A stretch of 64,000 bases of DNA from Dactylosporangium fulvum (lineage in GTDB: Bacteria > Actinomycetota > Actinomycetes > Mycobacteriales > Micromonosporaceae): the NCBI RefSeq assembly GCF_025137375.1, contig NZ_CP073720.1, positions 2,318,501 through 2,382,500 of the forward strand, written 5' to 3'. Positions 8,398-15,296 of the stretch are shown here, one piece after another. Each line of letters begins with the position of its first letter. The first letter of the stretch is position 1. The notes under the pieces were generated by a model. It saw only the letters and a list, made by a program, of their open reading frames with translations, had not been told where the DNA came from and made no database searches. A program made the position numbers and the translations under genes.

Positions 8398-8734
8398 CCG
8401 CCTCCTCTGCCCTCTTCCGCCGCTCGTCTTCCGCCCGTGATCAGCACTCGTGATCCCGGGTGTGCCTGGCTCGAAACCATACCGTCCGGCGCGCTCCGCA
8501 CCCCGGCTGGCGTCGTCGCCCGGGCCTTCCCCGAGATTCCTTGGGACCGCTCCCGGCGAATTGACAGGGTTCATGGGTGGCGGAAAGCGCCGGAGGGCTT
8601 TACAGTTTTCATCGAGACCGGCGTCTTCCCCCGTGGATGCCGGTCTCACCATTTCTCGTGGCCGCTGGGCGCCCGCGCTCCAATGTGGACGCCCAGCGCG
8701 CGGCACGTGGACCTCTGGAGGGGAGGGGGTCACT
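8398..8734. other. 337-bp intergenic region with two tandem hairpins
   Basis: Divergent gap between the exchanger and the zinc-ribbon gene. No gene is seen. It contains a TTGACA hexamer at 8561-8566 without a convincing -10 box, and two strong hairpins listed separately. Confidence 0.6.
8614..8698 (+). promoter_or_regulatory. Two consecutive inverted repeats in leader of zinc-ribbon gene
   Basis: The first has arms GAGACCGGC (8614-8622) and GCCGGTCTC (8639-8647). The second has arms CGCTGGGCG (8663-8671) and CGCCCAGCG (8690-8698). Both are perfect 9-bp stems within 37-121 bp of the GTG start at 8735. They could be leader-RNA structures or protein sites; no T-run follows either, so simple terminators are unlikely. 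Confidence 0.6.
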
Positions 8735-9691
8735 GTGCGGTGCCCACGCTGCGGCGCCACCGGGATCGACGCCGCGGGAAACTGCATCCATTGCCGTCTG
8801 TCCCGCGGCCTGCCCCCGGCCCAGTCCGCGGCGACGCAGCCCCAGTCCACGGCCCAGTTTGCGACCCAGTCCACGGCTCAGTCTGCGGCCCAGTCCGTGC
8901 CGGCGCCTGGTGCGCCGCCTCCCTCGGTGCCGGCGCAGTCTTCGCCGACGGGAGCGTTCCCGGCTCAGCCGGCCTACGGCCCGCCGCCGGCGGCACCGCC
9001 GTCGACCGGGCGAAACCCGCTGCTGATTCCCGGCCTCGTCCTCGGTGTCGTCTGTCTGGTACTGATCGGTGCCGTCATCGTCTACGCCGCCTCCGGCGGC
9101 GGGGAGGCGACACCCGTCGAGGCGGCTCAGTCCCCGAGCCGCACCCCGCCCGCCGCCGCGTCCCCGTCGGTCACCGGCGCGGCGGACGTGCCGGGTGCGG
9201 AACCGTCGGCGTCCGCCGGCTCCTCGGCCGTCCCCGGTGCCACGCCCAGCGCGTCGACCGACTCGCTCGCCGCCTGCGTGCTCGGCGTCTGGCTGGAGGA
9301 GAAGCACGACCAGCAGGTCACCGTCCGCAACACCGGCGTGTTCCCGTTCCACAGCAGCGGCACCTACCAGCGGTACGGTGACACCGGCCGCGCCGTCTTC
9401 GACTACGGCGACGGCGTCCACATGACCGGCACGAACGGCACCTCCAACTTCGACTACGTCTTCAGCGGCTTCATCAGCTACAGCTTCAACGTCGAGAACG
9501 GCATGCTGGTCTTCGCCTCCCCACGCCCCAGCGGCACCGAGACGTTCATCCGCAACGGCCGGCAGGACTTCCACGGCAGCCTGGCGCCCCACATGCCCCA
9601 GCCCCTGCGGATCAACTGCGGCCCGGTCGCGATGAGCCTGACGAACGACGTCATGACGATCCAGCTGAAGCGGACCAGCAGCGTCCAATGA
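8735..9691 (+). CDS. Zinc-ribbon, single-pass membrane protein with extracytoplasmic domain
   Basis: 318 residues from GTG 8735, chosen because it is preceded by ggaggggagggggt and starts directly with the zinc ribbon (MRCPRCGATG...NCIHC, four Cys). Next comes a Pro/Gln/Ser-rich segment with AQS/TQS repeats (~30-90), one membrane helix (LLIPGLVLGVVCLVLIGAVI, ~95-117), a Ser/Pro linker and a ~135-residue extracytoplasmic domain beginning at ACVLGVWLEEKHD. The C-terminal domain, rich in Tyr/Phe/Gly beta strands, resembles lipocalin-like sensing domains but is not assigned. The layout (cytoplasmic zinc ribbon, TM, outside domain) is typical of actinobacterial proteins of unknown function. Confidence 0.8.
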   Translation: MRCPRCGATGIDAAGNCIHCRLSRGLPPAQSAATQPQSTAQFATQSTAQSAAQSVPAPGAPPPSVPAQSSPTGAFPAQPAYGPPPAAPPSTGRNPLLIPGLVLGVVCLVLIGAVIVYAASGGGEATPVEAAQSPSRTPPAAASPSVTGAADVPGAEPSASAGSSAVPGATPSASTDSLAACVLGVWLEEKHDQQVTVRNTGVFPFHSSGTYQRYGDTGRAVFDYGDGVHMTGTNGTSNFDYVFSGFISYSFNVENGMLVFASPRPSGTETFIRNGRQDFHGSLAPHMPQPLRINCGPVAMSLTNDVMTIQLKRTSSVQ

Positions 9692-9847
9692 CGGTATGGC
9701 TGAGGCCGATCCGGAGTGTCCGACGATCCCCGGTGGCCCCGCCGCCTTGACCGGTCTCTCCGCCGCCCTCGCGCCTTTCCTGCTGGTGCCTTGCTCAGGA
9801 TCGCCGCCGACCGGCCGATGGAGCTGTCGGAGAGGGGGAAAGTCTGC

Positions 9848-10264
9848 ATGGACACCAAGCTCGCCATGGTCATCGACGACTCGCGCGCGATGAGGGGCAT
9901 CCTGAAACGGATTCTGCTGCCCCTCGGGTTCGAGGTGCGCGAGGCGACGAACGGCAAGGACGCACTCGACCAGATCTGGGACGACAACCTGCAGCCCGGG
10001 CTGGCCCTCATCGACTGGAACATGCCGGAGATGAACGGCCTCGAGTTTGTCATGGCCGTGCGCAAGCAGAAACACCTCCGCCAGATGACCCTCATGATGG
10101 TGACGACCGAGAGCGAACACGGCCAGATCGTGCGCGCCCTCGCCGCGGGAGCGCACGAATACGTGATCAAGCCGTTCACCGCCGAGGCGATCGTGGACAA
10201 GCTGGCGTACCTCGGCCTCGTCCCGCTCTCGCCGCCGACGGAGGCGGCCGGTTCACCCGCCTGA
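9848..10264 (+). CDS. CheY-like single-domain response regulator
   Basis: 138 residues from ATG 9848, preceded by gagagggggaaag. It is a receiver domain alone: acidic pair in MVIDDSRAM, phospho-acceptor Asp in ALIDWNMPEMNG (~residue 57), Thr in MMVTTES and Lys in YVIKPFT. The sequence is closest by eye to CheY-type regulators that bind other proteins and not DNA. A Pro/Ala tail follows. No histidine kinase is beside it; a GHKL-containing phosphatase lies 9 kb upstream. Confidence 0.9.
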   Translation: MDTKLAMVIDDSRAMRGILKRILLPLGFEVREATNGKDALDQIWDDNLQPGLALIDWNMPEMNGLEFVMAVRKQKHLRQMTLMMVTTESEHGQIVRALAAGAHEYVIKPFTAEAIVDKLAYLGLVPLSPPTEAAGSPA

Positions 10265-10361
10265 CGTGGCTGTTTCCGTTGTGAGATCTTGACCTGAAAC
10301 GCGCTCGTCTTGGTCCGATAGGCGACGGAAGAACCCCACCCGCCGTCGTACCGTGCGAAAC

Positions 10362-10991
10362 ATGACGATCGACTTCCCGCACGGCTGGTGGGGCACCGAC
10401 CTGGGCAGCGCCCGGGTGAGCATGGGCACGTATGAGCTCTACTCCACCGAGAGCCTGCCGGTCGTCGACGAGTCCCGCTTCGACGGTACGTTCGGCTGGC
10501 TGCTCCCCGACGCCCCGCACGACCCGCTGCGGGCCATGGAGGTGGCCGCCCTCGAGCAGCACGTCGAACTGCCGCCGGCCTTCAAGCGGTTCATGGGCAG
10601 CCAGGTGCTGATGGACTCGATCCCGTCCTGCACCGGCTGCGACTTCGATCTGGCGCCGCGTCCGGTGCCCAGCCCGGTCGAGCCCGAGGCCCAGCTCGTC
10701 CGGTTCCTGCGTGATCAGCAGGACTGCGTGATCTGGTACCTCTACCTGCGCCCCGGCGCCGAACCGTTTGTGATCGCCTCGCCCTGGCTGCTCGAGATCG
10801 TCGGGCTGGAGGAGGTCGACCCCGACACGCTGGTCGCCAACATGGTCCGCTCGGCAGACGGGTTCGAGCAGTTCATCCACCGCTTCTGGCTGGAAAACTC
10901 GCTGTGGTTCAGCGTCAACGAGGGCGACGAGTCCACCGACGAGATGGACCTGTACCTGGCGCACTACACGACGGCCGGCAGCCGCGGCTGA
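10362..10991 (+). CDS. Uncharacterised protein, SMI1/KNR4-like features
   Basis: 209 residues from ATG 10362 (GTG 10353 in frame is also possible). No signal peptide or membrane helix. It is rich in Trp, Phe and acidic residues; LEQHVELPPAFKRFMGS resembles the short 'LP..y..f' signature of SUKH/SMI1 proteins, and DSIPSCTGCDFDL carries two Cys. SUKH proteins often act as immunity proteins in toxin systems, but no toxin gene is adjacent, so this is only a fold suggestion. The gene is bracketed by the CheY-like gene and the tRNA island. Confidence 0.65.
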   Translation: MTIDFPHGWWGTDLGSARVSMGTYELYSTESLPVVDESRFDGTFGWLLPDAPHDPLRAMEVAALEQHVELPPAFKRFMGSQVLMDSIPSCTGCDFDLAPRPVPSPVEPEAQLVRFLRDQQDCVIWYLYLRPGAEPFVIASPWLLEIVGLEEVDPDTLVANMVRSADGFEQFIHRFWLENSLWFSVNEGDESTDEMDLYLAHYTTAGSRG

Positions 10992-11132
10992 GGCTGTGTG
11001 CGTCAAATCCTGCCCCGTCGAAGATTAAATGTCTTGCCTCGGCTCGGGCGGGGTCGTATCTTTGAATGCGTCAGGGCAACGAATGCAGAGACGAAGAGCC
11101 CAGAGACGAAGAAACCAGAGAAGGGACCGGCG

Positions 11133-11270
11133 ATGAACGGGCACATGGAGTCACGACTAACGGCGAGCGCGCCGTTCGGTCTGGCCGCCGTGTCCCGCCG
11201 TTGGCGGTCGCGGCGCGACAACCTGCTGGTCAGCGGGTTGCTGGAGCGTTCGGGTCGGTGGCGAGGCTAG
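11133..11270 (+). CDS. Small 45-residue protein ahead of tRNA island
   Basis: ATG 11133 is preceded by agaagggacc, a fair ribosome-binding site, and the frame ends at 11270, only 15 bp before a strong intrinsic terminator. The product is basic and ends LLVSGLLERSGRWRG. The RBS-ORF-terminator arrangement supports a real short gene. No family is recognised. The 120 bp upstream are relatively AT-rich and may hold the promoter. Confidence 0.45.
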   Translation: MNGHMESRLTASAPFGLAAVSRRWRSRRDNLLVSGLLERSGRWRG

Positions 11271-11285
11271 TCCATCAGCCTCTCC

Positions 11286-11317
11286 AGCCGCCCGGGCCAG
11301 CTTCGGGCGGCTTTTTT
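11286..11317 (+). terminator. Intrinsic terminator
   Basis: Stem GCCGCCC/GGGCGGC followed by TTTTTT; it ends the transcript of the small gene and isolates the tRNA-Trp gene that begins 11 bp later. Confidence 0.9.
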
Positions 11318-11327
11318 GTGTCATCTT

Positions 11328-11400
11328 GCGGGTGTAGCTCAACAGGTAGAGCACCGGCCTCCAAATCCGGCGGTTGCGGGTTCAATTCCTGCCGCCCGTG
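11328..11400 (+). tRNA. tRNA-Trp(CCA)
   Basis: 73 nt without encoded CCA. Acceptor 5' arm GCGGGTG pairs with CGCCCGT (G-U at 1-72 and U-G at 6-67); U8A9 present; anticodon loop CTCCAAA gives CCA; T loop TTCAATT; discriminator G73 as in Trp tRNAs. Confidence 0.9.
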
Positions 11401-11465
11401 CATCGTTCTGCCTTTCGCCAGATTGGCATTGACGTTGTTCATTGACAAATTCATCCAGTACAACT

Positions 11466-11486
11466 CCCGCAGGCTGTTTCTGCGGG
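11466..11486. promoter_or_regulatory. Hairpin between tRNA genes
   Basis: Perfect 7-bp stem CCCGCAG/CTGCGGG with a 7-nt loop, in a locally AT-rich spacer 14 bp before the next tRNA-like gene. It could be a processing or termination signal. Confidence 0.5.
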
Positions 11487-11499
11487 ACTGCAGTGTCGC

Positions 11500-11572
11500 G
11501 CCGAGGTGGCCCAACGGCAGAGGCGGCCCGCTCAAACCGGGTTCAGTGCGGGTTCGAATCCCGCCCACGGCA
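11500..11572 (+). tRNA. tRNA-like gene with Leu anticodon CAA but short variable arm
   Basis: 73 nt. A cloverleaf can be drawn: acceptor GCCGAGG with CCACGGC (A5-A68 mismatch), anticodon stem GCCCG/CGGGT, loop CTCAAAC giving CAA, T arm GCGGG-TTCGAAT-CCCGC, A73. Leucine tRNAs are class II with a long variable arm; here only ~5 nt (TCAGT) separate anticodon and T stems. Amino-acid identity is therefore uncertain. See findings. Confidence 0.65.
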
Positions 11573-11642
11573 CGCAAGATCGTTTGGTGCAAGTTGTAGT
11601 AGTACATCGGTTTTGCTGGCATTTGTGAAGGGAGGAGGCCCG

Positions 11643-12086
11643 GTGACCGCGGTTCTCGTACTCAACGCCGACCTCGGACCCCTGCACCGGGTCACTCTCC
11701 GCCACGCCATCCGCATGCTCCTGCGTGAGGTGGCCGTCGTGCACGAGGCGGAGCCGGACCGGTTGATCGGGGTCTACCCGCTCCCGCGGGTGGTGCGGCT
11801 CGTGTCCTACGTGGTGACCCGGTGGCGCTTCGGTGCCGGGCCGGCATGGTCGCGCGCCGGTGTGCACGCCCGTGACGGCCGCCGTTGCGGGTACTGCGGG
11901 CGCGAGGCCACCACCATCGACCACGTCCTGCCCCGTTCGCGGGGTGGGCGGAACACCTGGAAGAACACCGTTGCGGCCTGCTCGGCCTGCAACCAGCGCA
12001 AGGGCGACCGCACCCCCGCCGAGGCGGGCATGGTGCTGAGGGTCAAGCCGTCGGTCCCGACGTGGGCCGCGCTCGCCCAGCGCTAG
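11643..12086 (+). CDS. HNH endonuclease inside tRNA cluster
   Basis: 147 residues from GTG 11643, preceded by a strong ribosome-binding site (gggaggaggcccg). The N-terminal ~70 residues are a helical domain starting VLVLNADLGPLHRV, typical of actinobacterial HNH proteins. The C-terminal HNH domain has a zinc pair CGYCG, the DHVLPRSRGG-N motif and a second pair CSACN, so metal and catalytic residues look intact. It lies 70 bp after one tRNA-like gene and 78 bp before tRNA-Ala. HNH enzymes of this type cut DNA and travel with mobile elements, but no integrase or terminase is nearby. Confidence 0.9.
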   Translation: MTAVLVLNADLGPLHRVTLRHAIRMLLREVAVVHEAEPDRLIGVYPLPRVVRLVSYVVTRWRFGAGPAWSRAGVHARDGRRCGYCGREATTIDHVLPRSRGGRNTWKNTVAACSACNQRKGDRTPAEAGMVLRVKPSVPTWAALAQR

Positions 12087-12164
12087 ATCGGCCCCGGCGG
12101 GTCCTGCTACCGCCTGCCGGGGCCGGCATTCCAGGTGGTCGCACCAAGGTAGCTGCAGTGTCCA

Positions 12165-12237
12165 GGGCTCGTAGCTCATCAGGAAGAGCGCCGCTCTTGC
12201 AAAGCGGAGGTGACCGGTTCGAGTCCGGTCGGGTCCA
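12165..12237 (+). tRNA. tRNA-Ala(TGC)
   Basis: 73 nt. Acceptor GGGCTCG pairs with CGGGTCC and carries the G3-U70 wobble pair that is the alanine identity element. Anticodon loop CTTGCAA gives TGC; T loop TTCGAGT; A73. Confidence 0.93.
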
Positions 12238-12247
12238 CGCGGTACAT

Positions 12248-12321
12248 GCCCGGGTAGCCCAACGGCAGGAGGCACCTGATTCAGGGTCAGGACAGTGGAG
12301 GTTCGAATCCTCTTCCGGGTA
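12248..12321 (+). tRNA. tRNA-like gene with Leu anticodon CAG on a Gln-like class I body
   Basis: 74 nt, starting 10 nt after tRNA-Ala. Acceptor GCCCGGG pairs with TCCGGGT (two G-U pairs), U8A9 present, anticodon stem CCTGA/TCAGG, loop TTCAGGG giving CAG, T arm GGAGG-TTCGAAT-CCTCT, A73. The variable loop is short. The GCACC..ATTC stretch around the anticodon arm resembles tRNA-Gln, but the anticodon reads the leucine codon CUG. Charging identity is uncertain. Confidence 0.65.
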
Positions 12322-12354
12322 CGCAGCATCAGATCTTCGTACGTTGTCCAATGT

Positions 12355-12439
12355 GGAGAGTTGGCCGAGCGGTAAGGCTGCGGCTTGCTAAGCCGTCGAC
12401 GGGGGAGACCCCGCGGGGGTTCGATCCCCTCACTTTCCG
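12355..12439 (+). tRNA. tRNA-Ser(GCT)
   Basis: 85 nt, class II. Acceptor GGAGAGT/ACTTTCC, anticodon stem GCGGC/GCCGT, loop TTGCTAA giving GCT, long GC-rich variable arm, T loop TTCGATC, discriminator G73 as in Ser tRNAs. Confidence 0.93.
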
Positions 12440-12444
12440 CGCAT

Positions 12445-12518
12445 GCCCTTGTAGCTCAGTGGAGTAGAGCGCCTCGCTACGAACGAGGAGGTCGGAGGTT
12501 CGAGTCCTTCCAAGGGTG
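12445..12518 (+). tRNA. tRNA-Arg(ACG)
   Basis: 74 nt, 5 nt after tRNA-Ser. Acceptor GCCCTTG/CAAGGGT, anticodon stem CCTCG/CGAGG, loop CTACGAA giving ACG (A34 would be deaminated to inosine), T loop TTCGAGT, G73. Confidence 0.92.
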
Positions 12519-12546
12519 CTCGTGTCGTGTTTGTGTGTTGTAGTTG

Positions 12547-12632
12547 GGGGAGGCCAGCCGATTGGTGCCGGCACCCGTCTCGAAAACGGCGTTGGGTTGA
12601 CGCCCGTGTGGGTTCGACTCCCACCCTCCCCG
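12547..12632 (+). tRNA. tRNA-Ser(CGA), atypical (C at position 8)
   Basis: 86 nt, class II. Acceptor GGGGAGG/CCTCCCC, anticodon loop CTCGAAA giving CGA, long variable arm with GGG/CCC stem, T arm GTGGG-TTCGACT-CCCAC, G73. Position 8 is C where U8 is nearly universal, three bases separate acceptor and D stem, and the first anticodon-stem pair is C-C. Confidence 0.8.
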
Positions 12633-12678
12633 CTCAAGATCCCGCGAAATTGTCGTACGTCTGTTCTAACGTGACGGC

Positions 12679-14259
12679 GTGGATGTGGCAGAGCTGGTCG
12701 ACGAGTTGCTGGGCGCGGGCCCGGCGGCAGGCGTGTGGTCGTGGCCCGGCGACCGCCTGCTCTCGGCTCTCGACATGCTCCACGACGCCGAGCAGCGCTG
12801 CGCCGCCGCCAAGCTGACCGTCCTGCGCGAGATCGACGGCCGCGGCCTCGGCAGGCTTCTCGGCGGCGCGTCGACGGCGGCATGGCTCCACCATCGATAC
12901 CAGCTGAGCGCGACCACCGCATCCCGCCTGGTCCGCCTCGCCGCGGCCCTGGACTCCGACCTGACCGCGACGGCGGCCGCGTTGGCCGACGCGGTGATCA
13001 ACGTCGAGCAGGCCTGGGCGATCGCCGAGGCGGTCATGCAACTCCCGCCGGGTCTCCGCGAGGAGGGCGAACACCGCCTCCTGGTCCAGGCGAAGCAAGC
13101 ATCCCGCAACGCGAAGCCCGACCCGGCGCCGGTGGCCAACACGAGCGGCGCGGCGCCCTGCTCCTCATCCGAAACCGGCTCCGGCTCCGCTGATGCCGCG
13201 ACCTCGGGTGCCGCCGGCTCGGGTGCCGCCGGCTCGGGCGCTGCCGGCTCGGGCGCTGCCGGCTCGGGCGCTGCCGGCTCGGGCGCTGCCGGCTCGGCGG
13301 GCACCAGCGCCGGCACTGGTACCGGCATCGGATCTGGCGCTGGCAGCGGCACCGGCGCTGGCACCCCGGCCGGCGGCGTTGCAGCGGCGAATGTCGCGCT
13401 CGGCGCCGTTCGTCTTCCGGCCGATCCGAAGGCTCTGACCGCGGCCGGCGCTCGGCTGCTCGACGACCTCGACCCGGCCGAAGCCGAGCGCCGTGAGCAC
13501 GAGCGGGAGCAACGCCTGGCGGAGCGCGCCCACAAGATGCGGGACTTCCGGCTGGTCGACGTGCCCGGCACGGCCCTCGTCCGGGTCTCCGGCCAGCTCG
13601 ACCGCGAGTCCGCCGCCGTCCTCCGCGCCGGCCTCGACGCCCTCTGCTCACCCCGCGTCGCCAAACCATCGGCAGGCACCCAACCGCCGCGGACGGCGGG
13701 ACAGCTCCGCGCCGACGCGGTCGTCGAGATCTTCCGCATCGCCCTGGCCTGCCGCGACCTTCCCGACAACGGTGGCGAGCGCCCGCAGCTCGTCGTCACC
13801 GTTCCGCTGCGGACCCTGCAACAGCAGCGGGGCACCGCCGAGCTCGAAGACGGCGGCACGCTGACCGCTGCCGCCGCCCGCAGGTGGGCCTGCGACGCCA
13901 AGGTCATCCCGGTGATCCTCGGCGGCGCCGCCCAGCCGCTCGACGTCGGCCGCAGCCAGCGGCTGTTCACCGGCCCGCTGCGGCGCGCTCTGGTGCTCCG
14001 CGACGGCGGGTGCGCGTTCCCCGGCTGCGACCGCCCGCCCCGCTGGTGCGACGGCCACCACGTGCGATCATGGCTCGACGGCGGCCCGACGAGCCTGCCC
14101 AACGCGGTCCTGCTCTGCCACGCCCACCACCGCCTGGTCCACGAGGGCGCCTGGCAGGTGCGCATCAACCCGCAGGACAACCTCCCCGAGTTCATCCCAC
14201 CCGTGTACGTTGACTGGGCCCAGCGCCCACGACGCAACGCGTACCACCGGCGGGATTAG
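12679..14259 (+). CDS. DUF222 / 13E12-repeat-family HNH endonuclease
   Basis: 526 residues from GTG 12679; no good ribosome-binding site is seen. Residues ~1-130 and ~245-400 form the helical DUF222 domain (EHRLLVQAKQA, FRLVDVPGTALVRVSGQLD). Between them (~150-240) is a low-complexity insert: GSGAA repeated about six times in 15-bp DNA repeats, then Gly/Thr repeats. The C-terminal HNH motif is complete: CAFPGCDRPPRWCDGHHV...LCHAHHRLVHEG. These proteins are abundant, multicopy and often repeat-associated in actinobacteria; some behave as mobile genes. It begins 46 bp after the last tRNA. The stop overlaps the convergent 104-residue gene. Confidence 0.9.
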   Translation: MDVAELVDELLGAGPAAGVWSWPGDRLLSALDMLHDAEQRCAAAKLTVLREIDGRGLGRLLGGASTAAWLHHRYQLSATTASRLVRLAAALDSDLTATAAALADAVINVEQAWAIAEAVMQLPPGLREEGEHRLLVQAKQASRNAKPDPAPVANTSGAAPCSSSETGSGSADAATSGAAGSGAAGSGAAGSGAAGSGAAGSGAAGSAGTSAGTGTGIGSGAGSGTGAGTPAGGVAAANVALGAVRLPADPKALTAAGARLLDDLDPAEAERREHEREQRLAERAHKMRDFRLVDVPGTALVRVSGQLDRESAAVLRAGLDALCSPRVAKPSAGTQPPRTAGQLRADAVVEIFRIALACRDLPDNGGERPQLVVTVPLRTLQQQRGTAELEDGGTLTAAAARRWACDAKVIPVILGGAAQPLDVGRSQRLFTGPLRRALVLRDGGCAFPGCDRPPRWCDGHHVRSWLDGGPTSLPNAVLLCHAHHRLVHEGAWQVRINPQDNLPEFIPPVYVDWAQRPRRNAYHRRD

Positions 14260-14506
14260 GCGCCGTCCGGCGCGCAGGTGTCCCACGGCGCACGCTCGCC
14301 GTGACCCACCAGCGGCGGAGGGCGCGCCTCACGCGGTACAGCCGCCGGGTCCAACTCCGGGCAAGCTCGCCCATGCGCCGGTCGACTTCCCGCTGCTCGA
14401 CCTCCGACATGATCGCGAACCCGTGCCGATCAAGCAGGCTGCCGCTCTGGTGCCGCGCCGCGACATCCTGCCCGGCGACCCGCATCATGGTGACGGACGG
14501 AAACAT
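14192..14506 (-). CDS. Small basic protein of unknown function
   Basis: 104 residues from ATG 14506, preceded on its strand by ccgaaggagcggcc, a strong ribosome-binding site with good spacing. The middle SLLDRHGFAIMSEVEQREVDR and the Arg-rich helix RSWTRRLYRVRRALRRWW look like conserved soluble/amphipathic helices. The C-terminal 68 bp overlap the end of the DUF222 gene on the other strand. No known domain is recognised. A longer in-frame start at 14704 would run through repeat DNA and is unlikely. Confidence 0.65.
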   Translation of the reverse strand: MFPSVTMMRVAGQDVAARHQSGSLLDRHGFAIMSEVEQREVDRRMGELARSWTRRLYRVRRALRRWWVTASVRRGTPARRTAPNPAGGTRCVVGAGPSQRTRVG

Positions 14507-14832
14507 GGCCGCTCCTTCGGTGCGCTCGGTTCGGTGCGCTCGGTTCGGTGCTCTTGGTGAACCGTTCCGAAGGGACGACGATCTACAGCGCCAGGTTTCG
14601 ACAGTCCCGCTTCGACAGTCCTGCTTCGGCAGCCAGTTCCGGCAGCCCAGTTTCGGTAGCGTCCGATCCCGCAGCATCCAATCCCCCCGTGCCTGATCCC
14701 CCACGCCTGATCTCCCGCGCCTGATCTCCCGCGGCGCCTCGACCTCCGCTGACCTCGCGTCGGGTGGTCGATCCGGCGGGCTCCCGATCGTCGGGATGTC
14801 AGAACACGCACGTAGGACGTGGAGGGAGCACC
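14507..14832. other. 326-bp interval with three different 14-bp tandem repeats
   Basis: No gene is supported. It contains ggtgcgctcggttc x2.5 (14519-14552), ttcgacagtcccgc-type repeats followed by degenerate copies (14597-14660), and cgcctgatctcccg-type repeats (about 14692-14735). All have a 14-bp period though their sequences differ. Confidence 0.85.
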
Positions 14833-15186
14833 ATGCGGTACATGATGTTGATCTGCGACGACGGCACCGACGAGTTCGGCCCCGACGAGATCACCGTGAT
14901 GCCCGACTTCGTGATCTGGCACGCCGCGCTCGAGCGGCGCGGGATCACCCATCAGGGGATACGTCTGCGGCCCGCCGCCGAGGCGAAGACCGTCAGCGTC
15001 CGCGATGGGCGGGTGCTGGTGTCCGACGGTCCGTACGCGGAGACGAAGGAGCAGATCGGCGGGTTCGAGCTGGTCGAGTGCGCCGACCTGGACGAGGCGA
15101 TCGAGGTCGCCGCCAGTCACCCGTCAGCGAGACGCTACGCCGTGGAGATCCGCCCGTACTGGGAAGGGGAGGGGCTGACAGACTGA
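14833..15186 (+). CDS. YciI-family (YCII/DGPF) protein
   Basis: 117 residues, ATG 14833 with ggagggagcacc in front. The ferredoxin-like alpha/beta dimer fold of the YciI/DGPF family is clear: MRYMMLICDDG at the start, the signature VSDGPYAETKEQIGGF (residues ~58-73) and DEAIEVAASHP. In actinobacteria these are often linked to ECF sigma factors as small-molecule-binding or regulatory subunits, but no such gene is next to it here. The substrate is unknown. Confidence 0.9.
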   Translation: MRYMMLICDDGTDEFGPDEITVMPDFVIWHAALERRGITHQGIRLRPAAEAKTVSVRDGRVLVSDGPYAETKEQIGGFELVECADLDEAIEVAASHPSARRYAVEIRPYWEGEGLTD

Positions 15187-15195
15187 CCTGCGGCC

Positions 15196-15283
15196 CTGCT
15201 CGACCGGCCCTGTTCGACCGGCCCTGTTCGACCGGCCCTGTTCGACCGGCCCTGGTTCGGTTGCCGGCACTGTTCGACCGGCG
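15196..15283. repeat. 14-bp tandem repeat, about 4 perfect copies plus degenerate copies
   Basis: Unit ctgttcgaccggcc; copies at 15196 (one change), 15210, 15224 and 15238, then a spacer and a further copy at 15270. It lies in the short gap between convergent genes. Confidence 0.95.
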
Positions 15284-15296
15284 GTGCTGGCGTGGA

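Noticed and set aside
8561..8566. TTGACA as a promoter
   Set aside because: No -10 hexamer at the expected distance; left only as a note.
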